Part shown: in pieces, positions 42,080 through 52,600 of the stretch
How positions within the stretch are numbered: position 1 is the first letter of the stretch
How the letters are laid out: each line of letters starts with the position of its first letter
Assembly (NCBI RefSeq): GCF_001984055.1
Contig: NZ_LYVO01000001.1
Span: forward strand, 1 to 64,000
From: Variovorax sp. KK3
GTDB taxonomy: Bacteria > Pseudomonadota > Gammaproteobacteria > Burkholderiales > Burkholderiaceae_C
DNA: 64,000 nt
Direction: 5' to 3'
The notes under the pieces: model-generated
What the model saw: the letters and a program-made list of their open reading frames with translations, nothing else
Told to the model about the DNA's origin: nothing
Database searches by the model: none
Program-made: the position numbers and the translations under genes

Positions 42080-42269
42080 TGAGCGCGATCGATACGAATT
42101 GATACCCGCGCGCCATCGCCACTTGCGCCTCAAAACCGTGCCCGTCCTATGGCTGCTGTAGGGAAAATCCGGCATTTCGCAGGTTGAAAAGCCTAAAATG
42201 GGTGCCAATTGCGTGCCCTGGCGCGTTTTGTTTTGTCCCCATGTCACGCGCTTTCGACTGGAGCTTCGT

Positions 42270-44186
42270 TTGAACAATCAGTGGTTTTCCAAGGTTGCTG
42301 TCTGGCTGGTCATCGCGATGGTGTTGTTCACTGTGTTCAAGCAGTTCGACACCCGCGGCGTCGCCGGTGCCGGCAACGTCGGTTACTCCGACTTCCTCGA
42401 GGAGGTCCGCAACAACCGCATCAAGAGCGCCACCATCCAGGAAGGCCAAGGCGGCAGCGAGATCGTCGCGATCACCAACGACGACCGCAAGATCCGCACC
42501 ACGGCCACCTACCTCGACAGAGGCCTGGTCGGCGACCTCATTGCCAACAACGTGAAGTTCGACGTCAAGCCGCGCGAAGAAGGTTCGCTGCTGATGACGC
42601 TGCTGGTGAGCTGGGGCCCGATGCTGCTGCTCATCGGCGTCTGGGTCTATTTCATGCGCCAGATGCAAGGCGGCGGCAAGGGCGGCGCCTTCAGCTTCGG
42701 CAAGAGCAAGGCGCGCATGCTCGACGAGAACAACAACCAGGTTACCTTCGCCGACGTCGCGGGTTGCGACGAGGCCAAGGAAGAAGTCAAGGAAGTGGTC
42801 GACTTCCTGAAAGACCCGGCCAAGTTCCAGAAACTCGGCGGCCGTATTCCGCGCGGCCTGCTGCTGGTCGGCCCCCCCGGCACCGGCAAGACGCTGCTGG
42901 CCAAGGGCATCGCTGGCGAAGCCAAGGTGCCGTTCTTCTCGATCTCGGGCTCCGACTTCGTCGAAATGTTCGTCGGCGTGGGTGCGGCCCGCGTGCGCGA
43001 CATGTTCGAGAACGCCAAGAAGAACGCCCCATGCATCATCTTCATTGATGAAATCGACGCGGTGGGCCGCCAGCGCGGTGCCGGCCTCGGCGGCGGCAAC
43101 GACGAGCGCGAGCAGACTCTCAACCAGATGCTGGTCGAGATGGACGGCTTCGAAACCAACCTCGGCGTGATCGTCGTGGCCGCGACCAACCGCCCCGACA
43201 TCCTCGACGCAGCACTGTTGCGCCCGGGCCGTTTCGACCGCCAGGTCTACGTCACGCTGCCGGACATTCGCGGCCGTGAGCAGATCCTCAACGTCCACAT
43301 GCGCAAGGTGCCGCTGGGCCAGGACGTGAACCCGAGCATCATCGCGCGCGGCACGCCGGGCATGTCGGGCGCCGACCTGGCCAACTTGTGCAACGAAGCC
43401 GCGCTGATGGCCGCCCGCCGCAATGCGCGCGTGGTCGAGATGCAGGACTTCGAGAAGGCAAAGGACAAGATCTTCATGGGCCCCGAGCGCAAGAGCATGG
43501 TCATGCCCGAGGAAGAGCGCCGCAACACGGCCTACCACGAGTCCGGCCACGCGCTCATCGGCAAGCTGCTGCCCAAGTGCGATCCGGTGCACAAGGTCAC
43601 CATCATCCCGCGTGGCCGCGCCCTGGGTGTGACCATGAGCCTGCCGGCGCAAGACCGCTACAGCTACGACCGCGAATACATGCTGAACCAGATCAGCATG
43701 CTTTTCGGGGGCCGCATCGCCGAAGAGGTCTTCATGCATCAGATGACCACCGGCGCGAGCAACGACTTCGAGCGCGCGACGCAGATCGCACGCGACATGG
43801 TGATGCGTTATGGCATGACCGAGTCGCTGGGCCCGATGGTGTACGCCGAGAACGAAGGCGAAGTGTTCCTCGGTCGCTCGGTCACCAAGACGACCAACAT
43901 GAGCGAATCGACCATGCAAAAGGTCGACGCCGAAGTCCGCCGCATCATCGACGAACAGTACGCCCTGGCGCGCCGCCTCATCGAGGAAAACAGCGACAAG
44001 ATGCACGCGATGGCCAAGGCCTTGCTCGAATGGGAAACCATTGACACCGAGCAGATCGACGACATCATGGCCGGCCGCGAGCCGCGTCCGCCCAAGGACT
44101 GGACGCCGCGCACGCCTCCGTCGGGCAGCGGCGGCAGTGGCGGCACGCCGGCGGTCAATCCGGATCCGACGCCGACCGCCGCCTGA
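42270..44186 (+). CDS. ftsH: ATP-dependent zinc metalloprotease FtsH
   Basis: Hexameric inner-membrane AAA+ protease. In E. coli it degrades LpxC, sigma-32 and misassembled membrane proteins. 638 residues from a TTG at 42270 with CTGGAG six bases upstream. The longer in-frame start at 42198 would add residues ahead of the conserved [13 protein letters not shown]. Membrane segments are at about 5-23 and 98-118, Walker A GPPGTGKT at 201-208, the arginine-finger region follows 'RPGRFDRQV', and zinc HESGH is at 423-427. The Gly/Pro/Thr-rich tail is normal. The upstream gap has a possible -10 (TAAAAT at 42194). Confidence 0.97.
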   Translation: MNNQWFSKVAVWLVIAMVLFTVFKQFDTRGVAGAGNVGYSDFLEEVRNNRIKSATIQEGQGGSEIVAITNDDRKIRTTATYLDRGLVGDLIANNVKFDVKPREEGSLLMTLLVSWGPMLLLIGVWVYFMRQMQGGGKGGAFSFGKSKARMLDENNNQVTFADVAGCDEAKEEVKEVVDFLKDPAKFQKLGGRIPRGLLLVGPPGTGKTLLAKGIAGEAKVPFFSISGSDFVEMFVGVGAARVRDMFENAKKNAPCIIFIDEIDAVGRQRGAGLGGGNDEREQTLNQMLVEMDGFETNLGVIVVAATNRPDILDAALLRPGRFDRQVYVTLPDIRGREQILNVHMRKVPLGQDVNPSIIARGTPGMSGADLANLCNEAALMAARRNARVVEMQDFEKAKDKIFMGPERKSMVMPEEERRNTAYHESGHALIGKLLPKCDPVHKVTIIPRGRALGVTMSLPAQDRYSYDREYMLNQISMLFGGRIAEEVFMHQMTTGASNDFERATQIARDMVMRYGMTESLGPMVYAENEGEVFLGRSVTKTTNMSESTMQKVDAEVRRIIDEQYALARRLIEENSDKMHAMAKALLEWETIDTEQIDDIMAGREPRPPKDWTPRTPPSGSGGSGGTPAVNPDPTPTAA

Positions 44187-44209
44187 GCCGCATGACGCTT
44201 TGGCGATCC

Positions 44210-44232
44210 ACGGGGCCTCTGGCCCCGTTTTT
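44210..44232 (+). terminator. Rho-independent terminator after ftsH
   Basis: CGGGGCC (44211-44217), TCT, GGCCCCG (44221-44227), then TTTTT. It lies only 22 bases before folP, so folP-glmM either depend on read-through or have another promoter. Confidence 0.8.
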
Positions 44233-44253
44233 CATTGATGCGAGGCGCGCTGC

Positions 44254-45114
44254 ATGAAGGCCGTCTGGCGCACCACGCGCTTCGAGATCGACCTGTCGCG
44301 TCCGCGCGTGATGGGTATCGTCAACGTCACCCCCGATTCGTTTTCCGATGGCGGCACGCATGCTTCGGCGGACGCGGCCTTGCGGCATTGCGCCCAACTG
44401 CTGGAGGAGGGCGCAGACATCCTGGACATCGGCGGCGAATCGACGCGCCCGGGCAGCCCCGCGGTGCCGCTGGACGTGGAATTGGCCCGTGTGCTGCCGG
44501 TGCTGCGCGAGGCCGTGAAGCTCGGTGTGCCGGTCTCTGTCGACACCTACAAGCCCGAAGTGATGCAGGCGGTGCTCGACCTGGGCGCCGACATCGTCAA
44601 CGACATCTGGGCCCTGCGGCAGCCTGGAGCCCGCGAGGTGGTGGCTGCACACCCTTCGTGCGGCGTCTGCCTCATGCACATGCATCGCGACCCGCAGACC
44701 ATGCAGACGGCACCGATGGAAGGCGACGTGGTGCCCGCTGTGCGGGCCTTTCTGTCGCAGCAGGTGCAGGCGCTGGAGGCGACAGGCGTTGCGCGCGAAC
44801 GCATCACGCTCGACCCCGGCATTGGCTTCGGCAAAACCGTGGCGCAGAATTTCGCCCTGCTGGCGCGCCAGGCAGAACTGGTGGCGGCGGGCTGGCCACT
44901 GCTCGTGGGTTGGTCGCGCAAGTCGTCCATCGGCGCCGTCACCGGCATCGAGAAGGCAGACGGGCGGGCCGTGCCCAGCGTCGCGGCTGCACTGCTGGCC
45001 GTGGATCGCGGTGCCACGATCGTGCGCGTGCATGATGTGCGCGACACCGTGGCGGCGCTGGCCGTCCGGCAAGCCATGATCGAAGAACAACAGGGACAGG
45101 AGCTTCATCGATGA
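44254..45114 (+). CDS. folP: Dihydropteroate synthase
   Basis: Joins p-aminobenzoate to dihydropterin pyrophosphate in folate synthesis; the sulfonamide target. 286 residues forming a TIM barrel. Motifs: [15 protein letters not shown] (20-34), [23 protein letters not shown] and GWSRKSSIG. The last four bases overlap glmM (ATGA). Confidence 0.97.
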   Translation: MKAVWRTTRFEIDLSRPRVMGIVNVTPDSFSDGGTHASADAALRHCAQLLEEGADILDIGGESTRPGSPAVPLDVELARVLPVLREAVKLGVPVSVDTYKPEVMQAVLDLGADIVNDIWALRQPGAREVVAAHPSCGVCLMHMHRDPQTMQTAPMEGDVVPAVRAFLSQQVQALEATGVARERITLDPGIGFGKTVAQNFALLARQAELVAAGWPLLVGWSRKSSIGAVTGIEKADGRAVPSVAAALLAVDRGATIVRVHDVRDTVAALAVRQAMIEEQQGQELHR

Positions 45115-46445
45115 AAAGACAGTACTTCGGCACCGACGGCATTCGCGGCACGGTCGGGCAGGCGCCCATCACGCCCGACTTCGTGCTGCGCCTCGCGCAT
45201 GCGGTGGGACGCGTGCTCAAGAAGTCGGAATCGCGTCCGTCCGTGCTCATCGGCAAGGACACGCGCATCTCGGGCTACATGCTCGAATCGGCGCTCGAAT
45301 CGGGCTTCAACTCCGCTGGCGTCGACGTCGTGCTGCTGGGGCCGCTGCCCACACCCGGTGTGGCCTACCTCACGCGGGCCCAGCGCGCCAGCCTGGGCGT
45401 GGTGATCAGCGCCAGCCACAACGCCTACCCCGACAACGGCATCAAGTTCTTCAGCGCCCAAGGCACCAAGCTCAGCGATGAGTGGGAACTGGCTGTCGAG
45501 GCCGCGCTGGAAGAGGCGCCGTCGTGGGCCGACTCGGCGCAGCTCGGCCGGGCGCGCCGCCTCAACGACGCCGCGGGCCGCTACATCGAATTCTGCAAGA
45601 GCACCTTCGCCAACGACCTGACGCTGCGAGGGCTCAAGCTGGTGGTCGATGGCGCCCATGGCGCGGCCTATCAGGTGGCGCCGCAGGTCTTCCACGAACT
45701 CGGCGCGGACGTGGTCAGCATCGGCTGCGCGCCCGATGGGCTCAACATCAACAAGGACGTCGGCGCCACGCATCCGCGTGCGCTGATCGAGGCGGTGAAG
45801 GCCCACGGGGCGCACTACGGCATCGCGCTCGACGGTGATGCCGATCGCCTGCAGTTGGTCGACGCGACCGGGCGCCTCTTCAACGGCGACGAACTGCTCT
45901 ACCTGATGGCGATGGAGCGCATCGCGCGTGGCGAGAAGCTCGCCGGCGTGGTCGGCACCCTCATGACCAACAAGGCTGTCGAGATGGCCTTCCGTTCGCA
46001 TGGCATCGAATTCGTGCGCGCCAAGGTCGGCGACCGCTACGTGCTCGAAGAGCTGGAAAAGCGCCGTTGGCTCCTGGGAGGCGAGGGCTCGGGCCACCTG
46101 CTCGCACTCGATCGCCACACCACCGGCGACGGCATCGTGAGCGCGCTGCAGGTGCTGCAGGCCTGCCAGCGCAGCGGCAGGAAAGTGGGCGAGCTGCTGG
46201 CAGACCTGCGCTTGTTCCCGCAGACGCTGATCAACGTGCGCCTTGCCGCCGGGCAGGATTGGAAATCGAGCAAGGCGCTCGCGGCCGAGATCGAGCGCAG
46301 CGAGGCAGCGCTGGGCGACGACGGCCGCGTGCTGATCCGGGCGAGCGGCACGGAGCCGCTGCTGCGCGTGATGGTCGAGGCGCGCGATGCGAAGCAGGCG
46401 GAGGCTTGCGCGCGCCGACTGGTCGCGGTGGTCGAAGCGGGCTGA
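45111..46445 (+). CDS. glmM: Phosphoglucosamine mutase
   Basis: Interconverts glucosamine 6- and 1-phosphate for UDP-GlcNAc, feeding both peptidoglycan and lipid A. 444 residues. The phosphoserine is S102 ([14 protein letters not shown]), the metal loop is 'DGDADRLQ', the sugar loop GEGSGHLL and the phosphate loop '[11 protein letters not shown]'. Translation coupled to folP. Confidence 0.97.
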   Translation: MKRQYFGTDGIRGTVGQAPITPDFVLRLAHAVGRVLKKSESRPSVLIGKDTRISGYMLESALESGFNSAGVDVVLLGPLPTPGVAYLTRAQRASLGVVISASHNAYPDNGIKFFSAQGTKLSDEWELAVEAALEEAPSWADSAQLGRARRLNDAAGRYIEFCKSTFANDLTLRGLKLVVDGAHGAAYQVAPQVFHELGADVVSIGCAPDGLNINKDVGATHPRALIEAVKAHGAHYGIALDGDADRLQLVDATGRLFNGDELLYLMAMERIARGEKLAGVVGTLMTNKAVEMAFRSHGIEFVRAKVGDRYVLEELEKRRWLLGGEGSGHLLALDRHTTGDGIVSALQVLQACQRSGRKVGELLADLRLFPQTLINVRLAAGQDWKSSKALAAEIERSEAALGDDGRVLIRASGTEPLLRVMVEARDAKQAEACARRLVAVVEAG

Positions 46446-46449
46446 ACAC

Positions 46450-46929
46450 ATGATCGACGTCCTGCTCGCCGATTACCGCAACCCGGTCCATGCAGAGGCC
46501 GTGGTCGGGTTGCTGGACACCTATGCCCGCGATCCCGCCGGCGGCGGCACGGCCCTGGCGCCCGAGGTGCTGGCCCGCCTGCCCGACGCGCTGGCCTCGC
46601 GGCCCCAGGCCTTCAGCGTGCTGGCCTACGACGGCGAGCAGGCCGTGGGCCTGGTCAACTGCATCGAGGGCTTTTCCACCTTCGCCTGTCGCCCGCTGGT
46701 GAACGTGCACGACGTGGTCGTGCTGTCCAGCCATCGCGGGCAGCGTGTCGCGCAGCGGATGTTCGCCCTCGTCGAATCGGAGGCGCGCGCCCGTGGCGCC
46801 TGCAAGCTCACGCTCGAGGTGCTGTCGGGCAACCGCAGCGCACTGAATGCGTATGAGCGCGAGGGCTTCGCCGGCTTCCAACTCGACCCGGCCTACGGCC
46901 AGGCCTTGTTTCTTCAGAAGAAGCTGTAG
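46450..46929 (+). CDS. GNAT-family N-acetyltransferase
   Basis: 159 residues with the GNAT fold: the acetyl-CoA loop is SSHRGQRVAQRMF (about 94-106) and motif B 'LEVLSGNRSALNAYEREGF' ends the core. The substrate is unknown. It begins five bases after glmM and is probably cotranscribed. No link to amino-sugar acetylation is shown. Confidence 0.85.
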   Translation: MIDVLLADYRNPVHAEAVVGLLDTYARDPAGGGTALAPEVLARLPDALASRPQAFSVLAYDGEQAVGLVNCIEGFSTFACRPLVNVHDVVVLSSHRGQRVAQRMFALVESEARARGACKLTLEVLSGNRSALNAYEREGFAGFQLDPAYGQALFLQKKL

Positions 46930-46934
46930 CCGAT

Positions 46935-46968
46935 AAAAAGCCGCCGGTGCCCGAAGGCATGCGGCGGC
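46935..46968 (-). terminator. Rho-independent terminator of the acyl-CoA cluster
   Basis: On the minus strand GCCGCC pairs with GGCGGC (46968-46963 with 46945-46940). An inner stem closed by a four-base TTCG loop (CGAA on the plus strand) sits inside it, and TTTTT (46939-46935) follows. It may also serve the GNAT gene from the other side. Confidence 0.75.
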
Positions 46969-46991
46969 GTTGCGCAGAAATGCGATTCAAG

Positions 46992-48263
46992 TCAGAAGCG
47001 CGTCACGGGCATGTCGCTGCCGACCTTGTCGGTGCCGTACTTGCCCAGTTCCCATTTGGCGATCGCGTTGCGGTGCACCTCGTCCGGGCCGTCGGCGAAG
47101 CGCAGCGTACGGGCCCCCGCGTAGGCGTACGCCAGCGGGAAGTCGTCGCACATGCCGCCGCCGCCGTGCACCTGCATGGCCCAGTCGATCACCTGGCAGG
47201 CCATGTTAGGCGCGACCACCTTGATCATCGCGATCTCGGCCTTGGCCACCTTGTTGCCGGCCACGTCCATCAGCCAGGCGGCCTTGAGGGTCAGCAGGCG
47301 GGCCATGTCGATCTTGCAACGGGCCTCGGCGATGCGCTCCTGCGTCACCGTCTGCGAGGCCACGGTCTTGCCGAAGGCCACGCGCGAGGACGCGCGACGG
47401 CACATCAGCTCCAGCGCGCGCTCGGCCAGGCCGATCAGGCGCATGCAGTGGTGAATGCGTCCCGGGCCGAGGCGGCCCTGGGCGATCTCGAAGCCCCGGC
47501 CTTCGCCGAGCAAGATGTTGCCGGCCGGCACGCGCACGTTTTCGAAGAACATTTCCACGTGGCCATGCGGCGCGTCGTCATAGCCCATCACGTTGAGCGG
47601 GCGCACGATGCGGATGCCCTTGGCATCGGCCGGCACCACCACCATGCTCTGCTGCGAATGCTTCGGCGCCTCGGGATCGGTCTTGCCCATGGTGATGAAC
47701 ACCTTGCAGCGCGGATCGGCCGCACCCGAGATCCACCACTTGCGGCCGTTGACCACGTACTCGTCGCCCTGGCGCTCGATGCGTGTGGAGATATTGGTCG
47801 CGTCGCTCGATGCGACGTCGGGCTCGGTCATCGCGAAGGCGGAGCGGATCTCGCCTTCGAGCAGCGGCTTGAGCCAGCGTGCCTTGATCTCGTCGGAGCC
47901 ATACCGTGCGATGGTCTCCATGTTGCCGGTGTCGGGCGCCGAGCAATTGAAAACCTCGGGTGCCCATGGCACGCGACCCATGATCTCGGCCAGCGGCGCG
48001 TATTCCTGGTTGGTGAGGCCGCCGCCCTTGTAGCCCGAGACCTCGGCGCTGTCCACCGGCAGGAACAGGTTCCACAGGCCCTGGCTCTTGGCCTTCTGCT
48101 TGAGCTTCTCGACCGTCTGCAGCGCGGTCCAGCGCTTGCCGGCCGCCGTGTTGGCGGCCAGTTCGGCCGAGTACTCGGCCTCGGCAGGGTAGATGTGGGC
48201 TTCCATGAACGCGGTGACGCGCGCCTGCAAGTCCTTGGTCTTGGCCGAATAGTCGAAATCCAT
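46992..48263 (-). CDS. Acyl-CoA dehydrogenase family protein (ACAD10/11-like)
   Basis: 423-residue flavoprotein. The FAD/substrate region contains '[18 protein letters not shown]' and [14 protein letters not shown]. The C-terminal '[22 protein letters not shown]' and [15 protein letters not shown] are the class hallmarks. This subfamily accompanies an aminoglycoside-phosphotransferase-like partner, here the next gene upstream; in ACAD10/11 the two are fused and act on hydroxylated fatty acids. Last gene of a five-gene minus-strand set. Confidence 0.9.
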   Translation of the reverse strand: MDFDYSAKTKDLQARVTAFMEAHIYPAEAEYSAELAANTAAGKRWTALQTVEKLKQKAKSQGLWNLFLPVDSAEVSGYKGGGLTNQEYAPLAEIMGRVPWAPEVFNCSAPDTGNMETIARYGSDEIKARWLKPLLEGEIRSAFAMTEPDVASSDATNISTRIERQGDEYVVNGRKWWISGAADPRCKVFITMGKTDPEAPKHSQQSMVVVPADAKGIRIVRPLNVMGYDDAPHGHVEMFFENVRVPAGNILLGEGRGFEIAQGRLGPGRIHHCMRLIGLAERALELMCRRASSRVAFGKTVASQTVTQERIAEARCKIDMARLLTLKAAWLMDVAGNKVAKAEIAMIKVVAPNMACQVIDWAMQVHGGGGMCDDFPLAYAYAGARTLRFADGPDEVHRNAIAKWELGKYGTDKVGSDMPVTRF

Positions 48264-48289
48264 GCTGTCTCCTGTGGGTGAAAGTGCGC

Positions 48290-49378
48290 TCAGGCGCGCT
48301 GGGCGAATTGCCAGGCCATCTCGGCCATCGGCCGGGCGCCGCGGCCCGAGGCCACCGCCTGCTCGCTCGAGGCCGTGCCGGCCTCGACGCGCTTGGCGAT
48401 GCCCTGCAGGATCGCGGCCATGCGGAACAGGTTGTAGGCCTGGTAAAAATTCCAGTCTGGCGCCAGTGCCTCGGGGGTGGTGAGGCCGGTTCGTTCGCAG
48501 TAGCGGCGGATGTAGTCGCTCTCGAACGGGATGCCCAGGCTATCCAGGTCGAGGCCGCCGATGCCGCGGAACTTGCCGGGCGAGATGTGCCACGACATGC
48601 AGTGGTAGCTGAAGTCGGCCAGTGGATGGCCCAGCGTCGACAGTTCCCAGTCGAGCACGGCGATCGCGCGCGGCTCGGTGGCGTGGAACATCAGGTTGTC
48701 CAGCCGGTAGTCGCCATGCACGATGGAAATCATCTTCTCGTCGCGCGCGCTGGCCGGCATGTGGGCCGGCAGCCATTCCATGAGGCGGTCCATCTCGGGG
48801 ATGGGCTGCGTGATGGACGCCATGTACTGCTTGCTCCAGCGGCCGATCTGCCGCTCGAAGTAGTTGCCCGGCTTGCCGTAGTCGGCCAAGCCGCGCTCGG
48901 CGAACTTCACGGTGTGCAGCGCGGCGATCACGCGGTTCATCTCGTCGTAGATGGCGCTGCGCTCGGCCTTGCTCATGCCGGGCAGCGACTGGTCCCACAG
49001 CACGCGGCCTTCCATGAACTCCATGATGTAGAAAGCGCGGCCGATCACCGCCTCGTCGACGCACAGGCAGTGCATCTGCGGCACCGGTACGTCGGTGCCG
49101 GCGAGACCGCTCATGACCTTGAACTCGCGTTCGATCGCATGCGCGGACGGCAGCAGCTTCGCCACCGGGCCGGGCTTGGCGCGCATGACGTAGCTTCGAG
49201 CGGGCGTCACCAGCTTGTAGGTCGGATTGGATTGGCCGCCCTTGAACATCTCGACCGACAGCGGCCCCGCGAAGCCGTCCAGGTTCTGCTCGAGCCAGGC
49301 GGTGAGCGCGCCGACATCGAAAAGGTGCTGCTGCGAAACGGCGCGGGTGCCGACGAAGTTGTCGAAGTCCTGGGTCAT
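48290..49378 (-). CDS. APH-fold phosphotransferase (acyl-CoA metabolism partner)
   Basis: 362 residues of the choline/aminoglycoside kinase fold. K68 (VMRAKPG) is the ATP lysine. The catalytic loop [13 protein letters not shown] gives D223 and N228, and [15 protein letters not shown] gives metal-binding D243. Proteins of this type sit next to acyl-CoA dehydrogenases in many proteobacteria and are the N-terminal part of ACAD10/11. They are thought to phosphorylate 4-hydroxyacyl-CoA so the dehydrogenase partner can remove the group. An antibiotic-resistance role is unlikely. Confidence 0.87.
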   Translation of the reverse strand: MTQDFDNFVGTRAVSQQHLFDVGALTAWLEQNLDGFAGPLSVEMFKGGQSNPTYKLVTPARSYVMRAKPGPVAKLLPSAHAIEREFKVMSGLAGTDVPVPQMHCLCVDEAVIGRAFYIMEFMEGRVLWDQSLPGMSKAERSAIYDEMNRVIAALHTVKFAERGLADYGKPGNYFERQIGRWSKQYMASITQPIPEMDRLMEWLPAHMPASARDEKMISIVHGDYRLDNLMFHATEPRAIAVLDWELSTLGHPLADFSYHCMSWHISPGKFRGIGGLDLDSLGIPFESDYIRRYCERTGLTTPEALAPDWNFYQAYNLFRMAAILQGIAKRVEAGTASSEQAVASGRGARPMAEMAWQFAQRA

Positions 49379-49392
49379 GTCTCTGCGTTCTG

Positions 49393-50115
49393 TTATTGGT
49401 CGTCGGCTTCCGAAATGCGCATCAGCGAGGCGCGGTCCAGCACCACCAGGCCGCCCGGCTCGATGCGGATCACATCCTCGCGCTCCATGGCCTTCAGCTC
49501 CTGGTTCACGCGCTGGCGCGATGCGCCCAGCAACTGGGCCAGCTCTTCCTGCGCCAGGTGCAGGCCGATGCGCATCTGGCTTCCGTCCGCCAGGTTGGGC
49601 ACTCCGTAGCTGCGCACGAGGTGGATGAGCTGCTTGGCCAGTCGCGCCCGCAGCGGCAGCGTGTTCAAGTCTTCCACCAGCCCGAAGAGCTGCCGCAGTC
49701 TGCGCGCCTGCAGGCGCATCAACGCCTCGTACAGCTCGACGTGCGTGGCCAAAATCTTCTGGAAGTCGGCCCGCGCCACGCAGACGATCGTGGTGTCGCC
49801 ATGCGCGTAGGCGTCGTGCGTGCGGCGGTCCCCGTCGAACATCGCGATGTCGCCGAACCAGATGCCGGGCTCCACGTAGGTCAAGGTCACTTGCTTGCCC
49901 GACACTGCCGTCGAGCTCACGCGCACCGCGCCTTTGGCGCAGGCGATCCATTGGTCGGGCGGGTCGCCGCGCGCGGCGATCAGCTCGCCGTCCTTGTAGC
50001 GCTTGACGAAGGTGCATCGAAGAATGTCGTGACGCAGGGAAGGGGATAAAGAAGAGAACCAGCGACCACCATTGATCGCCTCTCGTTCTTCGATGGTAAG
50101 AATGGGCTCGTCCAT
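49393..50115 (-). CDS. Crp/Fnr-family transcriptional regulator
   Basis: 240 residues. N-terminal cyclic-nucleotide-binding fold (about 20-140) with PGIWFGDIAMFDGDRRTH in the ligand-loop region; C-terminal winged helix (about 155-232) with 'LAQEELAQLLGASRQRVNQE' as the helix-turn-helix. No Cys cluster, so not an Fnr oxygen sensor. The ligand is unknown. Embedded in the acyl-CoA cluster, 14 bases upstream of the phosphotransferase, it probably controls that cluster. Confidence 0.9.
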   Translation of the reverse strand: MDEPILTIEEREAINGGRWFSSLSPSLRHDILRCTFVKRYKDGELIAARGDPPDQWIACAKGAVRVSSTAVSGKQVTLTYVEPGIWFGDIAMFDGDRRTHDAYAHGDTTIVCVARADFQKILATHVELYEALMRLQARRLRQLFGLVEDLNTLPLRARLAKQLIHLVRSYGVPNLADGSQMRIGLHLAQEELAQLLGASRQRVNQELKAMEREDVIRIEPGGLVVLDRASLMRISEADDQ

Positions 50116-50171
50116 GAACTGTCCTGTGCGTGACTGAGGGGCCCGGGCGCTGTCGCCCGAGCGACGCGGCG

Positions 50172-50951
50172 CTATTCGTAGCGCGGCTTTTCCTTCGCCA
50201 GGAAGGCGTTGATGCCGATGCCTGCGTTGGGGTGGTGAAGGTTGCGCACGAAGTGGTCGCGCTCCTGCGAAAGCTGGGCGCTCAAAGTGCCGCCGCGCCC
50301 TTCGCTGAGCAGCTCCTTGATGCTGGCCAACGAATTGGGCGCCCGTTCGCCCAGGCGCTTCGCGATCGCGAGTGCAGCCGACAGCGCCTGGCCTGGCTCG
50401 GTGAGTTCGTTGACCACGCCGACGGTATGCAGGCGCGCCGGCTCGATGCGGCCGCCCAGCATCAGCCATTCGCTCGCGAGCTGGCGCGGCAACATTTGCG
50501 CCAGGTGCCAGCTCAGGCCGCCGTCCGGCGACAGCGCGACGTTGCTGTACGACGCGGCGAACACCGCATCGCGTGCCGAGACGATCAGGTCGCAGGCCAT
50601 GGCCAGCGAAAAGCCGGCACCGGCCGCCGCGCCCTCGACCGCTGCGATCACCGGCTTGGGAAAGGTGCGGATCGAATCGATCCAGTTGTGCAGTGCTTCG
50701 ATGCTTTCGGCCTGCACTGCGGGCTCGCGCTCGCGGTTGCCCAGCAGGCGCTGCAGCGAGCCGCCGGCGCAGAACCAGGCGCCTTCGCCCACCAGCACGA
50801 CACTGCGGACCTCGTCGCTGCTCTCTGCGCCGTTGAGGGCTTCGATGCCCGCGGCGTACATCTCGGGCCCGAGTGCGTTGCGCTGGGACGGATTGGAGAG
50901 GGTCAGCACCATCGTGCTGCCCTCGGTGGTGCTCTTGAGTTCGGCGGTCAT
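50172..50951 (-). CDS. Enoyl-CoA hydratase/isomerase family protein
   Basis: 259-residue crotonase. The oxyanion loop reads WFCAGGSLQRL (Ser where most members have Asp), then 'IAAVEGAAAGAGFSLAMACD'. The second loop reads ALSPDGGLSWHL. It lacks the usual catalytic Glu pair and instead carries an Asp in the PDGG turn, like PaaG-type isomerases. Reaction therefore uncertain: isomerase or hydratase of beta-oxidation type. Between the Crp-type regulator and the hydroxyacyl-CoA dehydrogenase. Confidence 0.87.
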   Translation of the reverse strand: MTAELKSTTEGSTMVLTLSNPSQRNALGPEMYAAGIEALNGAESSDEVRSVVLVGEGAWFCAGGSLQRLLGNREREPAVQAESIEALHNWIDSIRTFPKPVIAAVEGAAAGAGFSLAMACDLIVSARDAVFAASYSNVALSPDGGLSWHLAQMLPRQLASEWLMLGGRIEPARLHTVGVVNELTEPGQALSAALAIAKRLGERAPNSLASIKELLSEGRGGTLSAQLSQERDHFVRNLHHPNAGIGINAFLAKEKPRYE

Positions 50952-50993
50952 CGGTCGGTCGCTCGTCCTTGCTTCTATTGATTGTTGCCGGGT

Positions 50994-52514
50994 CTATTCT
51001 TCCGTGTGGGTCAGGCTCAAGCCCAGCGCGCCGCGGCGGCGCAGCCACGGGCTCGGGCGGTAGCGCGGGTCGCCGTAGACCGTCTGCATGTTGAACAGCA
51101 CTTCGAGCATGTTGGTCGGCCCGTACAGGTCGCCCATGGCGAGAGGGCCCTGCGGGTAGCCCAGCCCCAGCTTAACGGCGGTGTCGAGGTCGGCCGGCGA
51201 GCAGACCTGTTGCTGGCACATGTCGGCCGCGATATTCACGATGGTCGCGACCACGCGCTGCGTGACGAAGCCGCCGCTGTCGCGGATCACGCTGACCGCC
51301 TTGCCGTCGCGCGCGAACAGCGCGTGGGCAGCATCACGCATGTCGGGCCGCGTCGCCGGGTTGGTGGCCAGCACGCGCCGCTTGGTGGCTGCGTCGTCGA
51401 CCATCAGGTCGATGCCGACCGTGCGCGTGGCATCGAGCCGGTCGACTGCCGCGACGGTCGTGACGTCGAAGCCCAGCGGTGCAACCAGGATCAACGCAGC
51501 GGAGGAGGGCGTCGCGCCGGTCTCGAGCTGTGCGCCCAGTGTGTGCACCAGGCGTATCAACTCCGGCCGCCGTGCGGCGCGGGGCGAGATCCAGACCGAC
51601 GGGCTGCCTTCGAGCGCAGGCACGGCAGGCTCGGGCGCCTGCTGCGCGACGCCGTCGACATACCGATAGAAGCCTTCGCCCGTCTTGCGACCGAGCGCGC
51701 CGGCCGCGAGGCGCTGCGCCGTGATCACGCTGGGCCGGTAGCGTGGCTCCTCGTAGTACTGGCGGTAGATCGACTCCATCACCGGATGGGAGACGTCGAG
51801 CGCCGTCAGGTCCAGCAGCTCGAAGGGCCCCAAGCGAAAGCCGGCCTGGTCCTTGAGGATGCGGTCGATCGTGGCGAAGTCGGCCACGCCTTCGCCCGCG
51901 ATGCGCAACGCCTCGGTGCCGTAGCCACGCCCCGCGTGGTTGACGATGAAGCCCGGCGTGTCTTGCGCCTGCACGGCAGCGTGGCCCATCTGCTTGGCAT
52001 AGGCTGCGAGCCGCTGACAGACCTCGGCATCGGTCTTGAAGCCCGCCACGACTTCGACCACCTTCATCAGCGGTACAGGGTTGAAGAAGTGGAAGCCCAC
52101 CATGCGCTGCGGCTGCGCCATCGCCGCGCCGATGGCCGTGACCGAGAGCGAGGATGTGTTGGTCGCGAGCACGGCCTGGGGCGCGACCACCGCTTCGAGG
52201 TCGCGGAACAGTTTGCGCTTGACCTCCAGATCCTCGACCACGGCCTCGATCACCAGGTCGCAGCTTGCGAGCGCCTGCATCGAATCGACGGCTCTGATTC
52301 GCCCTGACAGAATGTCGCGCGCGGCATCATCGAGCTTGCCCTTCTCCAGCAATCTGTTCCATTGAGCGATGATGGCGTCCCGGCCCCGGACGGCCGCGCC
52401 TTCGAAGCTGTCGAGCAGGAGAACCTGGCTCCCCGCCTGGGCGGCAATCTGGGCGATTCCGCGTCCCATGGCGCCTGCTCCGATAATTCCTACGTTGGAA
52501 AACTGCACAGTCAT
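50994..52514 (-). CDS. 3-hydroxyacyl-CoA dehydrogenase (PaaH-like, duplicated C-terminal domain)
   Basis: 506 residues. The N-terminal NAD-binding domain starts VGIIGAGAMGRGIAQIAAQAG (named by its ends; 8-28), with the catalytic His in HFFNPVPLMKVVEVV. The first C-terminal domain (about 190-285) contains DTPGFIVNHAGRGYGTEAL. A second, related domain (about 400-500) has DSGGFVTQRVVATIVN. This double form occurs in PaaH of phenylacetate degradation, but no other paa genes are nearby. First gene of the minus-strand acyl-CoA set, divergent from the FimV-like gene. Confidence 0.9.
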   Translation of the reverse strand: MTVQFSNVGIIGAGAMGRGIAQIAAQAGSQVLLLDSFEGAAVRGRDAIIAQWNRLLEKGKLDDAARDILSGRIRAVDSMQALASCDLVIEAVVEDLEVKRKLFRDLEAVVAPQAVLATNTSSLSVTAIGAAMAQPQRMVGFHFFNPVPLMKVVEVVAGFKTDAEVCQRLAAYAKQMGHAAVQAQDTPGFIVNHAGRGYGTEALRIAGEGVADFATIDRILKDQAGFRLGPFELLDLTALDVSHPVMESIYRQYYEEPRYRPSVITAQRLAAGALGRKTGEGFYRYVDGVAQQAPEPAVPALEGSPSVWISPRAARRPELIRLVHTLGAQLETGATPSSAALILVAPLGFDVTTVAAVDRLDATRTVGIDLMVDDAATKRRVLATNPATRPDMRDAAHALFARDGKAVSVIRDSGGFVTQRVVATIVNIAADMCQQQVCSPADLDTAVKLGLGYPQGPLAMGDLYGPTNMLEVLFNMQTVYGDPRYRPSPWLRRRGALGLSLTHTEE

Positions 52515-52600
52515 TTGATAATTGTCTCTCCGTGAAAAAGGTGCGCCTTTGAGGCGTGCCAGAATGCGGCCACTTTCGAATACTTTTGTAGCCAGTCATT

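Noticed and set aside
42080..42269. Possible small gene or upstream ATG start for ftsH in the 190-base gap after rlmE
   Set aside because: The frame is open but lacks a ribosome-binding site and family match; the TTG at 42270 fits the conserved FtsH N-terminus. Only a weak -10-like TAAAAT is seen in the gap.
48290..49378. Aminoglycoside-resistance phosphotransferase
   Set aside because: The APH fold is present, but the adjacent acyl-CoA dehydrogenase and the sequence type match the ACAD10/11-associated kinases, not resistance enzymes.
50172..52514. Part of a phenylacetate (paa) operon
   Set aside because: PaaG/PaaH-like features exist, but paaABCDE, paaK and paaZ are absent from the surroundings.
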